Of a DNA stretch of 64,000 nt, positions 34,118 through 43,592 are shown piece by piece. Source of the DNA: Geodermatophilus amargosae. GTDB taxonomy: Bacteria > Actinomycetota > Actinomycetes > Mycobacteriales > Geodermatophilaceae. The notes under the pieces were generated by a model. That model saw nothing but the letters and a program-made list of their open reading frames with translations. It did not search any database and was not told the DNA's origin. A program made the translations under genes and the position numbers. The stretch covers positions 83,210 through 147,209 of the forward strand of contig NZ_FPBA01000015.1 in NCBI RefSeq assembly GCF_900116515.1, in the 5' to 3' direction. Each line of letters starts with the position of its first letter. Position 1 is the stretch's first letter.

Positions 34118-35611
34118 TCAGACGTTCTGCGGGAACCCGAGGTTCAGGCCGCCGTGGCTGGGGTCCAGCCAGCGAGAGGTGATCACCTTGCCGCGGGTGA
34201 AGAAGTGCACGCCCTCGGCGCCGTGGGCGTGGGAGTCTCCGAAGAGGCTGTTCTTCCACCCGCCGAAGGAGTAGTAGGCCATCGGGACCGGGATCGGCAC
34301 GTTGATGCCGATCATCCCGACCTCCACCTCGTGCTGGAAGCGCCGGGCGGCGCCGCCGTCGTTGGTGAAGATCGCGGTCCCGTTGCCGTACTCGTTGCGG
34401 TTGATCAGCCCGACGGCGTCGTCGTAGGTGTCCACCCGCAGCACCGAGAGGACCGGGCCGAAGATCTCGTCGGTGTAGACGCTCATGTGCGGCTCGACGT
34501 GGTCGACCAGCGTCGGGCCGAGCCAGAAGCCGTCCTCGGCGCCGTCGGGCTGCACCTGGCGGCCGTCGACGACGACCTTCGCGCCCTCCTGCTCGCCGGC
34601 CTCGACGTAGGACTCGACGCGGTCGCGGTGCTTCCTGCTGATCAGCGGGCCCATGTCGCAGCCCTTGCGGCCGTCCCCGGTGCGCAGGGTCCGCGTGCGC
34701 TCGGCGATGCGGGCGACCAGGTCGTCACCGACCCCGCCGACGGCGAGCACCGCGCTGATGGCCATGCACCGCTCGCCGGCCGACCCGAACCCGGAGTTCA
34801 CCGCCTGGTCGGCGGCCAGGTCGAGGTCGGCGTCGGGCAGGACGACCATGTGGTTCTTGGCGCCGCCGAGGGCCTGCACGCGCTTGCCGTGCCGGGTGCC
34901 GGTCTCGTACACGTAGCGGGCGATCGCGGTGGACCCCACGAAGGACACGGCCTTGACGTCGGGGTGCTCGAGCAGGCGGTCGACGGCGACCTTGTCGCCC
35001 TGCGCCACGTTGAAGACGCCGTCGGGCAGGCCGGCCTCCTTCCACAGCTCGGCCATCCAGATCGCCGCGGAGGGGTCCTGCTCGCTCGGCTTCAGGACGA
35101 CGGTGTTGCCGGTGGCGATGGCGATGGGGAAGAACCACATCGGGACCATGGCCGGGAAGTTGAACGGGCTGATCACCGCCACCGGGCCGAGCGGCTGGCG
35201 GATGGAGAACACGTCGACGTTGGTCGAGGCGTTCTCGGTGAACCCGCCGCGCACCAGCGAGGGCACGCCGCACGCGTACTCGACGACCTCCTGGCCGCGG
35301 GACACCTCGCCGAGGGCGTCGTCGAGGACCTTGCCGTGCTCGGCGGTGATGATCGCGGCCAGCTCGGGCTTGCGGTCGTTGAGCAGCTCCCGGAACCGGA
35401 ACAGCACCGCGGTGCGCTTGGCCAGCGAGGTGTCCCGCCAGCGGGGGAAGGCGGCGGTGGCGGCGGCGACGGCCGCGTCGACCTCCTCGGTGGAGGCGAG
35501 TGCGACCTCGCCGACGACCTCGCCGGTCGCCGAGTCGGTCACCTCGCCGGTGCGGCCGCTGGTGCCCTCGCGGCGGGCGCCGTCGATCCAGTGGGGGATG
35601 TGCTGGGCCAT
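34118..35611 (-). CDS. mmsA: Methylmalonate-semialdehyde/malonate-semialdehyde dehydrogenase (acylating)
   Basis: 497 residues, full family length. ALDH superfamily with N-terminal IPHWIDGARREGTSG, NAD-binding ISPFNFPAMVPMWFFPIAIA, KPSEQDP, SFVGSTAIARYVYETG, and catalytic Cys in GFGSAGERCMAISAVLAVG. The NHMVVLPDAD and GINVPIPVPMAYYSFGGWK segments are specific to the CoA-acylating MmsA/IolA group. In the inositol pathway it turns malonate semialdehyde, CoA and NAD into acetyl-CoA, CO2 and NADH; it also serves valine catabolism. It is the last intact gene of the iol run and its 3' end abuts the decayed SDR. Confidence 0.95.
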   Translation of the reverse strand: MAQHIPHWIDGARREGTSGRTGEVTDSATGEVVGEVALASTEEVDAAVAAATAAFPRWRDTSLAKRTAVLFRFRELLNDRKPELAAIITAEHGKVLDDALGEVSRGQEVVEYACGVPSLVRGGFTENASTNVDVFSIRQPLGPVAVISPFNFPAMVPMWFFPIAIATGNTVVLKPSEQDPSAAIWMAELWKEAGLPDGVFNVAQGDKVAVDRLLEHPDVKAVSFVGSTAIARYVYETGTRHGKRVQALGGAKNHMVVLPDADLDLAADQAVNSGFGSAGERCMAISAVLAVGGVGDDLVARIAERTRTLRTGDGRKGCDMGPLISRKHRDRVESYVEAGEQEGAKVVVDGRQVQPDGAEDGFWLGPTLVDHVEPHMSVYTDEIFGPVLSVLRVDTYDDAVGLINRNEYGNGTAIFTNDGGAARRFQHEVEVGMIGINVPIPVPMAYYSFGGWKNSLFGDSHAHGAEGVHFFTRGKVITSRWLDPSHGGLNLGFPQNV

Positions 35612-35623
35612 GGGAGGTGCCTC

Positions 35624-36499
35624 TCAGGGAAGGGTGCCGTCGGGGAAGTGCTTGGAGACCAGCTCGCGGATGGCGGCGAGCATGCGGGTGCCCGACTCGC
35701 GGGCCTCGTCGTCCCAGCCGAAGACGCAGGTGGTCAGGACGCCGTCGAAGCCGATCCCGGCCAGGGCGGCGAAGGCCTCGTCGAAGTCGACGTCGCCGCG
35801 GCCGATCTCCGCGTGCTGGTGGACGCGGACGGGGTTGCCGGGCGGGTTGGTGATGTACCGGAGCCCGTCGGAGGCGGTGTGGTCCATCGAGTCGGCGACG
35901 TGCACGTGCGTGAGCAGGTCGCCGGCGTGCGCGATGATCCCCGGCGCGTCGTCGCCCTGGTGGAACGTGTGCGGCAGGCAGTAGAGGAAGGACACGCACG
36001 GGCTGTCGATGCCCCGGACCATGTCGACCGCCGGGTGGCCGAGCTCGATGAAGTCGTCCGGGTGCGGCTCGAGCGCCAGCGTGAGGCCCTCCCGCTCGAA
36101 GACCGGCAGGAGCTCCTCCATGGAGCGCCAGAACATCGCCTCGGCGAGCTCCGGCGCCTCGGGCCGGCCGTTGAACTCGCTGTTCATCGTGTCGACGCCG
36201 AGCTCGACGCAGATCTCGATGGCGCGCCGCCAGTACCGGACCGCGGCCTGCCGCTCCACCTCACCGGGACCGGACCACCGCATGACCGGCAGCAGCGAGG
36301 TGACCCCCACGCCGGCGTCGGCGAGCCTCGTCTTGAACGCCCGGACGGTGGCGGTGTCCACCCGGGGGTGCTTGAAGAAGGGGACGAAGTCCTCGCGGGG
36401 GGAGAGCTCGATCCACTCGTAGCCCATGCGGGCCACGAGGTCGGGCAGCTCCAGCAGCGGTGTCGTCCGCAGCATCTGCGGGTCCAGGGCGATCCTCAT
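35624..36499 (-). CDS. Sugar phosphate isomerase/epimerase of the inositol locus
   Basis: 291 residues, xylose isomerase-like TIM barrel. Opening [20 protein letters not shown]; metal/substrate residues are in [11 protein letters not shown] (Glu), [11 protein letters not shown] (His), [15 protein letters not shown] (His and Asp/Glu) and [13 protein letters not shown]. It differs from the IolE-type protein two genes upstream. Such barrels interconvert inosose isomers (IolI) or act on keto-inositols. Its overlap with the dehydrogenase gene (ATGA at 36496-36499) and place before mmsA make an inosose isomerase/epimerase role plausible. It could also widen substrate range to scyllo- or chiro-inositol. 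Confidence 0.85.
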   Translation of the reverse strand: MRIALDPQMLRTTPLLELPDLVARMGYEWIELSPREDFVPFFKHPRVDTATVRAFKTRLADAGVGVTSLLPVMRWSGPGEVERQAAVRYWRRAIEICVELGVDTMNSEFNGRPEAPELAEAMFWRSMEELLPVFEREGLTLALEPHPDDFIELGHPAVDMVRGIDSPCVSFLYCLPHTFHQGDDAPGIIAHAGDLLTHVHVADSMDHTASDGLRYITNPPGNPVRVHQHAEIGRGDVDFDEAFAALAGIGFDGVLTTCVFGWDDEARESGTRMLAAIRELVSKHFPDGTLP

Positions 36500-37563
36500 C
36501 GCTGCTCCATCCGGACCTCGGTGCGCCGGCCGGTGCGCAGCGCCTCCACGCCGGCGGCGCACACCGCCTGCGCCGCGTAGCCGTCCCAGACGCCGGGCCC
36601 GTCGACGGTTCCCCGGCGGGCGGCGTCCACCCAGCGCTGGACCTCCAGGTCGTAGGCGAGGCCGAAGCGCTCGCGGAAGCCCGGGGCGACCGCGGTGCTG
36701 CGGACGGCGCCGCCCGGCCCGGTGTGCTGGCGGACCATCCCCTTGTGCAGACCGATCATCGCGCTGCCGTCCTCGCCGACGACCTCGGTGCGCACCTCGT
36801 AGGCCAGGCCGGTGCTCACGAAGCACTCGACGTCGACCATCCGGCCGCCGACGGTCTCGAGGAGCACCAGCAGCGGGTCGGACAGTCCCTGGGCGGCGTG
36901 CCGGGTCGCCCGCGGCCGCAGGACGGTGACCGCGGCGATCTCCTCGTCGAGCAGGAAGCGGGCGACGTCGACCTCGTGGACCACGGAGTCGTTGACGATC
37001 GACTCGGTGGTGACGCCAGCGGGGACGGCGGGGTTGCGGTGGGCGCAGTGCACCACCAGCGGCTCGCCGATGCCGCCGGCGGCGATCAGCTCGCGCAGTG
37101 CCGCGTACTCGGGGTCGAAGCGGCGCATGAACCCGACCTGCACCAGCCGCCGGCCGGTGCGGGCGGCGTGGGCGTCCTCGGCGCGGACGACGGCCAGCGA
37201 GCTGTCGGCGTCCATGGTCAGCGGCTTCTCGCAGAGCACCGGGATGCCGCGGTCGATGCAGGCGAGCACCTGCTCCTCGTGGAACCGGCCGGGGCTGGCG
37301 ATGACGACCGCGTCGACCTCGGGGTCGGCGACGGCGGCCAGTGGGTCGGTGACCACGCGGCAGCCGGGGACCCCGGCGGCGACCCGGCCGGCCCGGTCGG
37401 TGGCCGCGTCGCTGACGACGGCCACGCGGGCCCCGGAGACCCGGCCGTGCAGCCGGGCGACGTGGTCGGCGCCCATCAGGCCCACGCCGAGGACGGCGAC
37501 GCGCAGGTCCGCGGGAACCGACACGGCCGCGCGGACGGCGGACAGGACCTCGGTGGCGGTCAT
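36496..37563 (-). CDS. iolG: Gfo/Idh/MocA oxidoreductase, probable inositol 2-dehydrogenase
   Basis: 355 residues. N-terminal Rossmann fold [19 protein letters not shown], the EKP motif in [13 protein letters not shown], and the catalytic region [17 protein letters not shown] (HxxD with substrate-contacting residues). The first 18 residues precede the fold and are variable. The enzyme should oxidise myo-inositol to scyllo-inosose with NAD, the first step of the pathway. It overlaps its neighbours on both sides by ATGA, so the operon is tightly coupled. A scyllo-inositol or other sugar specificity cannot be excluded. Confidence 0.85.
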   Translation of the reverse strand: MTATEVLSAVRAAVSVPADLRVAVLGVGLMGADHVARLHGRVSGARVAVVSDAATDRAGRVAAGVPGCRVVTDPLAAVADPEVDAVVIASPGRFHEEQVLACIDRGIPVLCEKPLTMDADSSLAVVRAEDAHAARTGRRLVQVGFMRRFDPEYAALRELIAAGGIGEPLVVHCAHRNPAVPAGVTTESIVNDSVVHEVDVARFLLDEEIAAVTVLRPRATRHAAQGLSDPLLVLLETVGGRMVDVECFVSTGLAYEVRTEVVGEDGSAMIGLHKGMVRQHTGPGGAVRSTAVAPGFRERFGLAYDLEVQRWVDAARRGTVDGPGVWDGYAAQAVCAAGVEALRTGRRTEVRMEQR

Positions 37564-38558
37564 GCCCGGTCCCCGGCGGAGGGGGTGCGCGGACGGCCGA
37601 TCTCCATCGAGGGCAGCCCGCAGGAGCCGATGAGCCGGTGGGTGCGCTGGGCGATCGGGAGGGGCACGTCCGGCGGGCAGGGGTAGAGGTCGTGCTCGAC
37701 GATGGCGAACACGTCGAGCCCGAGCCGCTCGACCTCCGCCAGCAGCGGCGGCAGGTCCGGCACGCCGTGCGGCGGCTCGATCATGGCGCCCAGCTGCACC
37801 GCCTTCGGGAACGGGACGTCCTCGGCGTGCACCCGCTCGATCACGGCCGGGTCGACCTGCTTGAGGTGCAGGTAGCCGATGCGATCGGGGAATCGGCGGA
37901 TCAGGTCGAGGTTGTCGCCGCCGTAGTAGCTGACGTGCCCGGTGTCGAGGCACAGCGGGACGTACCGCGGGTCGGTCGCGGCGAGGAAGCGCTCGATCTC
38001 GGACTGCCGGCCGACGTGGCTGTCGGCGTGCGGGTGGAAGGCGATGGCGAGGCCGTACTCCTCCTGCACCGCCCGGCCGAGCCGGTCCATCCCGGATGCC
38101 AGGCGCGTCCACCCCTCCTCCGGCAGGTCCCGGGGCTCGATGGCCTCCCCGGTCCTGTGGTCACGCCAGACGTCGGGGATGACCACCACGTGGGTGCCGC
38201 CCATCGCGGCGGTGAGCGTCGCGACGTCGCCGACCTGCCGCCACACGTCGTCCCAGGAGTCGGGGCGGTGCAGGTGCTCGAAGACGGTCCCGGCCGACAC
38301 GCGCAGGCCGCGTGCGGCGAGCTCGTCGCCCAGCCGGGCCGGGTCGGTGGGCAGGTAGCCGAAGGGGCCCAGCTCGATCCACTCGTAGCCGGCCGCGCTG
38401 ACCTCGTCCAGGAAGCGCTGCCAGGGGACCTGCTGGGGGTCGTCGGGGAACCAGACGCCCCACGAGTCGGGTGCCGACCCGATCCGGATGCGGGCTCCGC
38501 CGGTCGACTGCGGGGCCGTCGACTGCGGGGCGGGCGCCGCGGAGTGCTGCGCGGTCAT
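37560..38558 (-). CDS. iolE: myo-Inosose-2 dehydratase-like TIM barrel protein
   Basis: 332 residues from ATG 38558. After a 22-residue Ala/Pro/Gln leader with a CAGTC-type repeat (QSTAPQSTG) comes [18 protein letters not shown], the hallmark of the IolE/MocC group. Further marks are [33 protein letters not shown] metal residues ([13 protein letters not shown]) and YLHLKQVDP. It should dehydrate scyllo-inosose to the trihydroxycyclohexane dione that IolD opens. Immediately downstream of iolD and overlapping iolG, it fills the second step of the pathway. Confidence 0.9.
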   Translation of the reverse strand: MTAQHSAAPAPQSTAPQSTGGARIRIGSAPDSWGVWFPDDPQQVPWQRFLDEVSAAGYEWIELGPFGYLPTDPARLGDELAARGLRVSAGTVFEHLHRPDSWDDVWRQVGDVATLTAAMGGTHVVVIPDVWRDHRTGEAIEPRDLPEEGWTRLASGMDRLGRAVQEEYGLAIAFHPHADSHVGRQSEIERFLAATDPRYVPLCLDTGHVSYYGGDNLDLIRRFPDRIGYLHLKQVDPAVIERVHAEDVPFPKAVQLGAMIEPPHGVPDLPPLLAEVERLGLDVFAIVEHDLYPCPPDVPLPIAQRTHRLIGSCGLPSMEIGRPRTPSAGDRA

Positions 38559-38587
38559 GTGTTCCTCTCCTCCGGATGGGACGGTGC

Positions 38588-40537
38588 TCAGGGCTGGACG
38601 GGACCGCGCTCGGACGGCGTCAGGTACGGGTGCTGGCGTGCCTTCCACTGCTCGTAGACGGCGCGGGCGTGCTGCGTGCTCTCGAGGGTGGAGACCGCGC
38701 TGACCGGCACGTCCCACCACGACTCGCTGGAGGGCGCGTCGACCAGGGGGTCGGTCTCGACGTGGACGACGGTGGTGCGGTCGCTGGCCTTGGCCTTGCG
38801 CAGTGCGGCCTCCAGGCTCGGGCCGTCCTGGGCGGTGAGGACGTCGACACCGAGGCTGGCGGCGTTGGCGGCGAGGTCCACCGGGAGGACGTCGCCCTCG
38901 AGCCGGCCGTTCGCCGCGCGGGAGCGGTAGCGGGTGCCGAACCGCTGGGACCCCAGCTGCTCGGACAGCGCGCCGATCGAGGCGAAGCCGTGGTTCTGCA
39001 CCAGGACCACGACGATCTTGACGCCTTCCTGGACGGCGGTGACCAGTTCGGTCGGCATCATCAGGTAGGAGCCGTCGCCGATCATGACGAAGACGTCGCG
39101 GTCGGGGCTGGCCATCCGGATGCCGATGCCCCCGGGGATCTCGTAGCCCATGCACGAGTAGCCGTACTCGACGTGGTAGCCCTTCGGATCGCGGACCCGC
39201 CACATCTTGTGCAGGTCACCGGGCATCGACCCTGCGGCACAGACCACGACGTCCCGCGGGGCGGAGACCTCGTTGACCAGCCCGATGACCTCGTTCTGGG
39301 TCAGCCGGCCGCCCTCGCCGGCGCTGGGGACCTCCGGGTGGTAGGCGGCCTCGACGGTGGCCTCCCACTCGACCGCGAGTTCCGCGGTGCGCGAGCGGTG
39401 GGCCTCGTCGACCGACCAGCCGGCCAGGGCGTCGGTGAGTGCGGTCAGCGCCTCGCGGGCGTCGGCCTGGACCGCGACCCCGGCGTGCTTCACCACGTCG
39501 GGTGAGGCGACGTTGACGTTGACGAAGCGCACGTCCGGGTCGCTGAACGCCGTCCGTGACGCGGTCGTGAAGTCCTGGTACCGGGTGCCGATGCCGATGA
39601 CGACGTCGGCGTCGCGGGCCAGGGCGTTGGCCGCGGTCGTCCCGGTGGAGCCGAGGGCGCCCACCGACTGCGGGTGGTCGAAGGGCAGCGCGCCCTTGCC
39701 GGCCTGGGTCTGCGCGACCGGGATGCCGGTGGCGGTGGCGAAGGCGTCGAGGGCCCCGGTGGCGTGCGAGTAGATGACGCCGCCGCCGGCGACGACGAGC
39801 GGGCGGCGGGCTGAGCGGATCACCTCGACGGCGCGCCGCAGGGCCGCGGGTTCCGGCAGCGGCCGTCCCACGTGCCAGGTGCGCTCGGCGAAGAGCTCCA
39901 CCGGCCAGTCGAAGGCCTCGGCCTGCACGTCCTGCGGGAAGCAGAGGGTGACCGCGCCGGTCTCGGCCGGGTCGGTGAGCACCCGCATGGCGCCGAGCAG
40001 CGCCGCCGGCAGCTGCTCGGGCCGCCAGATGCGGTCGAAGTACCGCGACACCGGGCGGAAGGCGTCGTTGACCGTGACGTCGCCGGAGGCGGGCAGCTCC
40101 AGCTCCTGGAGGAGCGACCCGGCGGAGCGGGTGGCGAAGGTGTCGGCCGGCAGCAGCAGCACCGGCAGCCGGTTGATCGTCGCCAGCGCGGCGCCGGTGA
40201 GCATGTTGGTCGAGCCGGGCCCGACGCTGGTGGACAGCGCCCAGGTCTGCAGCCGGTCCTTGGCCCGGGCGTAGGCCACGGCGGTGTGCACCATCGCCTG
40301 CTCGTTGCGGCCGAGCACGTAGGGCAGCGCGCCCGGCTCGTCCACCTCGGCCTGCAGCAGCGCCTGGCCGAGGCCGGCCACGTTGCCGTGGCCGAAGATG
40401 CCCAGGCAGCCGGCGAACAGCCGCTGCCGCTGCCCGTCGCGCTCGGTGTGCTGCTGCGCGAGGAAGCGGACGACGGCCTGGGAGACGGTCAGCCGGACGG
40501 TCTCGGTCCGGGCCGGGGGGTGGGACGGCGCGCTCAC
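38588..40537 (-). CDS. iolD: 3D-(3,5/4)-trihydroxycyclohexane-1,2-dione hydrolase
   Basis: 649 residues from GTG 40537, ThDP-dependent acetolactate-synthase-like enzyme. Catalytic Glu in VLGRNEQAMVHTAVAYA, ThDP motif GDGSYLMMPTELVTAVQ with N of LVQNHGF, and the IolD-specific GCLGIFGHGNVAGLGQALL near the start and EYGYSCMGYEIPGGIG later. It cleaves the cyclic dione to 5-deoxyglucuronate. The stop/start overlap with iolB (GTGA) and the 30-base gap to iolE show one transcript. Confidence 0.96.
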   Translation of the reverse strand: MSAPSHPPARTETVRLTVSQAVVRFLAQQHTERDGQRQRLFAGCLGIFGHGNVAGLGQALLQAEVDEPGALPYVLGRNEQAMVHTAVAYARAKDRLQTWALSTSVGPGSTNMLTGAALATINRLPVLLLPADTFATRSAGSLLQELELPASGDVTVNDAFRPVSRYFDRIWRPEQLPAALLGAMRVLTDPAETGAVTLCFPQDVQAEAFDWPVELFAERTWHVGRPLPEPAALRRAVEVIRSARRPLVVAGGGVIYSHATGALDAFATATGIPVAQTQAGKGALPFDHPQSVGALGSTGTTAANALARDADVVIGIGTRYQDFTTASRTAFSDPDVRFVNVNVASPDVVKHAGVAVQADAREALTALTDALAGWSVDEAHRSRTAELAVEWEATVEAAYHPEVPSAGEGGRLTQNEVIGLVNEVSAPRDVVVCAAGSMPGDLHKMWRVRDPKGYHVEYGYSCMGYEIPGGIGIRMASPDRDVFVMIGDGSYLMMPTELVTAVQEGVKIVVVLVQNHGFASIGALSEQLGSQRFGTRYRSRAANGRLEGDVLPVDLAANAASLGVDVLTAQDGPSLEAALRKAKASDRTTVVHVETDPLVDAPSSESWWDVPVSAVSTLESTQHARAVYEQWKARQHPYLTPSERGPVQP

Positions 40538-41445
40538 GGTCGGGTCGCTCCGTTCTCTGGGTGGTGGGCGGGGGCGTGCAGGGGCAGCCGCGGGTCGACG
40601 TCCTGGCCGGTCCAGCTGTCGCGGACCCAGGCGTGCACGGGGTCGTCGACGATGCGCCAGGCCCGCTCCGGGCCCGGGCCGGCCATGACGTTGAGGTAGT
40701 AGAGGTCGTGGCCGGGCGCGGCGATCGACGGTCCGTGCCAGCCGTGGGGGACCAGGACCACGTCGCGGTCGTGCACCTCCGCGAGCACGTCGATCGGGCG
40801 CTCGGGTGTGCCGTAGACGCGGTGGTAGGCCGGTCCGGGCTGACCCTGCGGGCCAGGGGCGACCTCGAAGTAGTAGATCTCCTCGAGCTCGCTCTCCGCC
40901 TCGGAGGTCTCGTCGTGCTTGTGCGGCGGGTAGCTCGACCAGTTGCCGCCCGGCGTGATCACCTCGCAGGCGATGATCGAGTCGGCCTCGAAGACGCCGG
41001 CGGTGGCGAAGTTGTTGACCTGCCGGCTGCACGGGCCGGCCCCCCGCAGCTCGACGGGCACCTCCTCTGCCGGTCCGTACCGGACCGGCAGTCGGCGGCC
41101 GGCCCGGGCGCTGCAGAGGGCGAACCGGCCCCCGGCCTCGCTGGAGAGCTCCGCGGTGGCCTCCCGCGGCAGGTAGGCGAAGTCGGTGGGGCCGGCGAAG
41201 ACGTGCGGCCGGCCGGTCAGCTCGAGGACCTCCCCGTCGCAGGCGACGGAGAGGGCGCCGGACAGCGGGACGACGACGACCTCGTCCTCGCCGGTCCGCA
41301 GGGTGTGCCCGCCGCGGGGGGCCAGCTCCAGGACCCGGAGGCCGGAGGAGCTCCAGCCCGCGGACTCGGGGGTGACCTCGAGGGCGTAGTCCCCGGAGGC
41401 GGCGCTGCCGGCCGGCAGGTGGAGGGTGCGGGTGGTCGCGGTCAT
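40534..41445 (-). CDS. iolB: 5-Deoxyglucuronate isomerase
   Basis: 303 residues, bicupin of the IolB family. The metal-binding motif is seen in SYPPHKHDETSEAESELEEIYYFEV (His, His, Glu; given here by key residues H177-region), with later YHRVYGTPERPID and DVVLVPHGWHGPS. NNFATAGVFEADSIIACEVITPGG is typical. It isomerises 5-deoxyglucuronate to 2-deoxy-5-keto-gluconate. It lies between the Cgl0159-type gene and iolD, with overlapping coding ends. Confidence 0.94.
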   Translation of the reverse strand: MTATTRTLHLPAGSAASGDYALEVTPESAGWSSSGLRVLELAPRGGHTLRTGEDEVVVVPLSGALSVACDGEVLELTGRPHVFAGPTDFAYLPREATAELSSEAGGRFALCSARAGRRLPVRYGPAEEVPVELRGAGPCSRQVNNFATAGVFEADSIIACEVITPGGNWSSYPPHKHDETSEAESELEEIYYFEVAPGPQGQPGPAYHRVYGTPERPIDVLAEVHDRDVVLVPHGWHGPSIAAPGHDLYYLNVMAGPGPERAWRIVDDPVHAWVRDSWTGQDVDPRLPLHAPAHHPENGATRP

Positions 41446-41480
41446 CCGGTCGCTCCGTGGTGGGTCGAGGGGCCCCGGGC

Positions 41481-42404
41481 TCAGTGGACGAGGGACACGG
41501 CGGTGTCCACGGCGTCGGTGACGTCGTCGTCGGGCGGGTAGAGCAGCGTCCGGCCGACGACCAGGCCGCGCACCGAGGGCAGCGCGAGGGCGTCGCGCCA
41601 CTGCGCATAGGTCTCCTCGGGCCGCCGCGACGGGTCGCCGCCGAGCAGCAGGGTGGGCAGCGTGGTCGCGTCCATGACGCGCTCCATCTCGTCGACCACC
41701 GGGAGCTTGAGCCAGGTGTAGGCCGAGGTGGCGCCCAGGCCCTGGGCGATGTGCACGCTCTTGACGACCGCGTCGGGGGACAGGTCGTTGACCACCCGGC
41801 CGTCCGCCCGGCGGGACAGGAAGGGCTCGAGCATGGCGATCACCCCGGCGCGGGCGAGTGCTGTCACGGCCCGGCCGGCCGCCTCCATCGAGACGACGGT
41901 GCCGGGATCGTCGAGGTCGAAGCGGTTGAGCATCTTGGCGGCGTCGAAGCGGGCCTCGACCACGCCCTGCACGTCGTAGGCGGTCATCCGGTCGTCCATC
42001 TCGAAGGCCGAGCCGGCCAGGCCGCCGCGGTTCATCGAGGCGACGACGACCTTGTCCTCCAGGGCGCCGAGGAGCAGCAGGTCCTCGGCGATGTCGGCGG
42101 TGGCCAGCAGCCCGTCCACGCCCGGCCGGGACAGCGCGGTGCGCAGCCGGTCGAGCATGTCGGTGCGGCTGTTCATCGCCGTCGGCCGGCCCTGCGCGGC
42201 CAGCGCGCCGCGGGCGGGGTGGTCGGCGGCGACCAGCATCAGCCGGCCGTCCCCGGGGAGGAACGACGGGCGCCGCCGTCGCGTGGCCAGTGCCTGCGCG
42301 ATCGCCTCGGGGTGCCGGCTGCGCAGCTCGGTGACCTCGGCGTAGGTGGCGCACAGCGGCGTGCCCGTCGCGACGTCGGGCAGGTCGAGAGCGGTGTCAG
42401 ACAC
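41481..42404 (-). CDS. Cgl0159-type (beta/alpha)8-barrel protein, candidate aldolase
   Basis: 307 residues from GTG 42404, eight bases inside the iolC 3' end, with GGAGG upstream. The barrel shows LMLVAADHPARGALA, GVDGLLATADIAEDLLLLGAL, FDAAKMLNRFDLDDPGTV, TSAYTWLKLPVVDEMERV and TLLLGGDPSRRP, the layout of class I fructose-bisphosphate-like aldolases. The lysine in TWLKLPVV is a candidate Schiff-base residue. Corynebacterium glutamicum carries a homologue in its inositol locus. No IolJ-type aldolase is present here, so this protein probably cleaves 2-deoxy-5-keto-gluconate 6-phosphate; that is inferred. Confidence 0.85.
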   Translation of the reverse strand: MSDTALDLPDVATGTPLCATYAEVTELRSRHPEAIAQALATRRRRPSFLPGDGRLMLVAADHPARGALAAQGRPTAMNSRTDMLDRLRTALSRPGVDGLLATADIAEDLLLLGALEDKVVVASMNRGGLAGSAFEMDDRMTAYDVQGVVEARFDAAKMLNRFDLDDPGTVVSMEAAGRAVTALARAGVIAMLEPFLSRRADGRVVNDLSPDAVVKSVHIAQGLGATSAYTWLKLPVVDEMERVMDATTLPTLLLGGDPSRRPEETYAQWRDALALPSVRGLVVGRTLLYPPDDDVTDAVDTAVSLVH

Positions 42405-43377
42405 GGGTGTCCTCCAGTCGGGGGGCGGGCGCGCGGTGGGCGGCGACGTGCGCGTCGACCTCGTCCGCGGTCGGCATGGCGGTCGAGCACTCGAGCCGGG
42501 AGGCGACGATCGCCCCGGCGGCGTTGGCGTTGCGCAGCACCTGCTCCAGCGGCAGACCGGTGAGCAGACCGTGGACGAGGGAGCCGCCGAAGGCGTCGCC
42601 GGCACCCAGGCCGTTGACCACGTCGACGGGGGTCGGGGGGACGACGACCCGCTCGGTGCGGGTCTTGCCGAGCACGCCCCGCGGGCCCTGCTTGACCACC
42701 GCCAGCTCCACGCCCGCCTCGAGCAGGGCGTCGGCGGCCCGGTCGGGATCGGTCTCCCCGACGGCGACCTCGCACTCCTCGCGGTTGCCGACGGCGACCG
42801 TGACGTGGGGGAGGGCCGCGCGGACCTGGGCCGACGCCTCCTCGCGCGAGCTCCAGAACACCGGCCGGTAGTCGAGGTCGAGCACGGTGTGCGGTCGCCG
42901 CCGGCGTGCCTCCCAGGCCGCGTGGTGGGCCGAGCGGGAGGGCTCCTCGGACAGGCCGGTCACCGTGGCCCAGAACAGCCGGGCCTCGCGCACGGCGTCC
43001 AGGTCGAGGTCCTCGGGGCGTACCTGCAGGTCCGGCGCGGTCGGGCGGCGGTAGAACCAGATCGGGAAGTCGTCGGGCGGGAAGACCTCGCAGAACGTGA
43101 CCGGCGTCGGGTGCTCGCCGTCGACGACGACGAAGCGGTCGTCGACCGACAGGTCCCGGAGCGCGCGGCGGACGAATCGGCCGAAGGGGTCGTCACCCAC
43201 ACCGGTGACGAGCGCGACGGTGTGCCCGAGCCGAGCGGCGGCCACCGCGACGTTCGCGGCACTGCCGCCCAGGAACTTCCCGAAGGTCTCGACGTCCTCC
43301 AGGCCCACGCCGACCTGCAGCGGGTAGAGGTCGACGCCACTGCGGCCGATGGCCACCACGTCCAGTGCGTCCTGCAC
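42397..43377 (-). CDS. iolC: 5-Dehydro-2-deoxygluconokinase
   Basis: 326 residues from GTG 43377; a longer frame to an ATG at 43464 was rejected because it would read through the operator and promoter. PfkB-family sugar kinase: IGRSGVDLYPLQVG, GGSAANVAVAAARLG, and the ATP/catalytic motif VVNGLGAGDAFGGSLVHGLL. The IolC-specific FPIWFYRRPTAPDLQV is present. It phosphorylates 2-deoxy-5-keto-gluconate at C6. It is the first gene of the minus-strand iol operon, divergent from the GntR regulator. Confidence 0.94.
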   Translation of the reverse strand: MQDALDVVAIGRSGVDLYPLQVGVGLEDVETFGKFLGGSAANVAVAAARLGHTVALVTGVGDDPFGRFVRRALRDLSVDDRFVVVDGEHPTPVTFCEVFPPDDFPIWFYRRPTAPDLQVRPEDLDLDAVREARLFWATVTGLSEEPSRSAHHAAWEARRRRPHTVLDLDYRPVFWSSREEASAQVRAALPHVTVAVGNREECEVAVGETDPDRAADALLEAGVELAVVKQGPRGVLGKTRTERVVVPPTPVDVVNGLGAGDAFGGSLVHGLLTGLPLEQVLRNANAAGAIVASRLECSTAMPTADEVDAHVAAHRAPAPRLEDTRV

Positions 43378-43440
43378 GGTGCGCTCCGTCCCTGTGCGTC
43401 GTCCTGCGGTGTCTGCAGACTGTGCGCCACGGCACAGAGC

Positions 43441-43492
43441 CGCGTCAAGACTTTGTAATGACATACGGACAGCAGCACGTCCGGACGTCCGG
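43441..43492. promoter_or_regulatory. iolC promoter with IolR-like operator
   Basis: TGTAATGACA (43454-43463; reverse TGTCATTACA) followed by TA matches TGTCCTGACATA before the tautomerase gene in the pattern TGTNNTGACATA. On the minus strand a TTGACG -35 (43446-43441) and a CACAGT -10 follow, placing the site just upstream of the iolC -35. A 12-bp palindrome CCGGACGTCCGG (43481-43492) lies nearby and could serve the regulator gene. Confidence 0.6.
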
Positions 43493-43592
43493 ATGCCCCG
43501 ACGTGGGGACGTCGGAGCGGGTCGCCGGGTGCGAGGATGCGGATGGTGTCGGCGAGGGACGACGTCCCGCCCGGCCGGAGGAGGAGGACGAG

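Noticed and set aside
33854..36580. 908-residue plus-strand frame across the inositol genes
   Set aside because: It is a shadow of mmsA and the isomerase gene, with no recognisable motif and no ribosome binding site.
42397..43464. iolC starting at ATG 43464
   Set aside because: The first 29 residues would be encoded by the promoter and operator, and the kinase fold begins right after GTG 43377.
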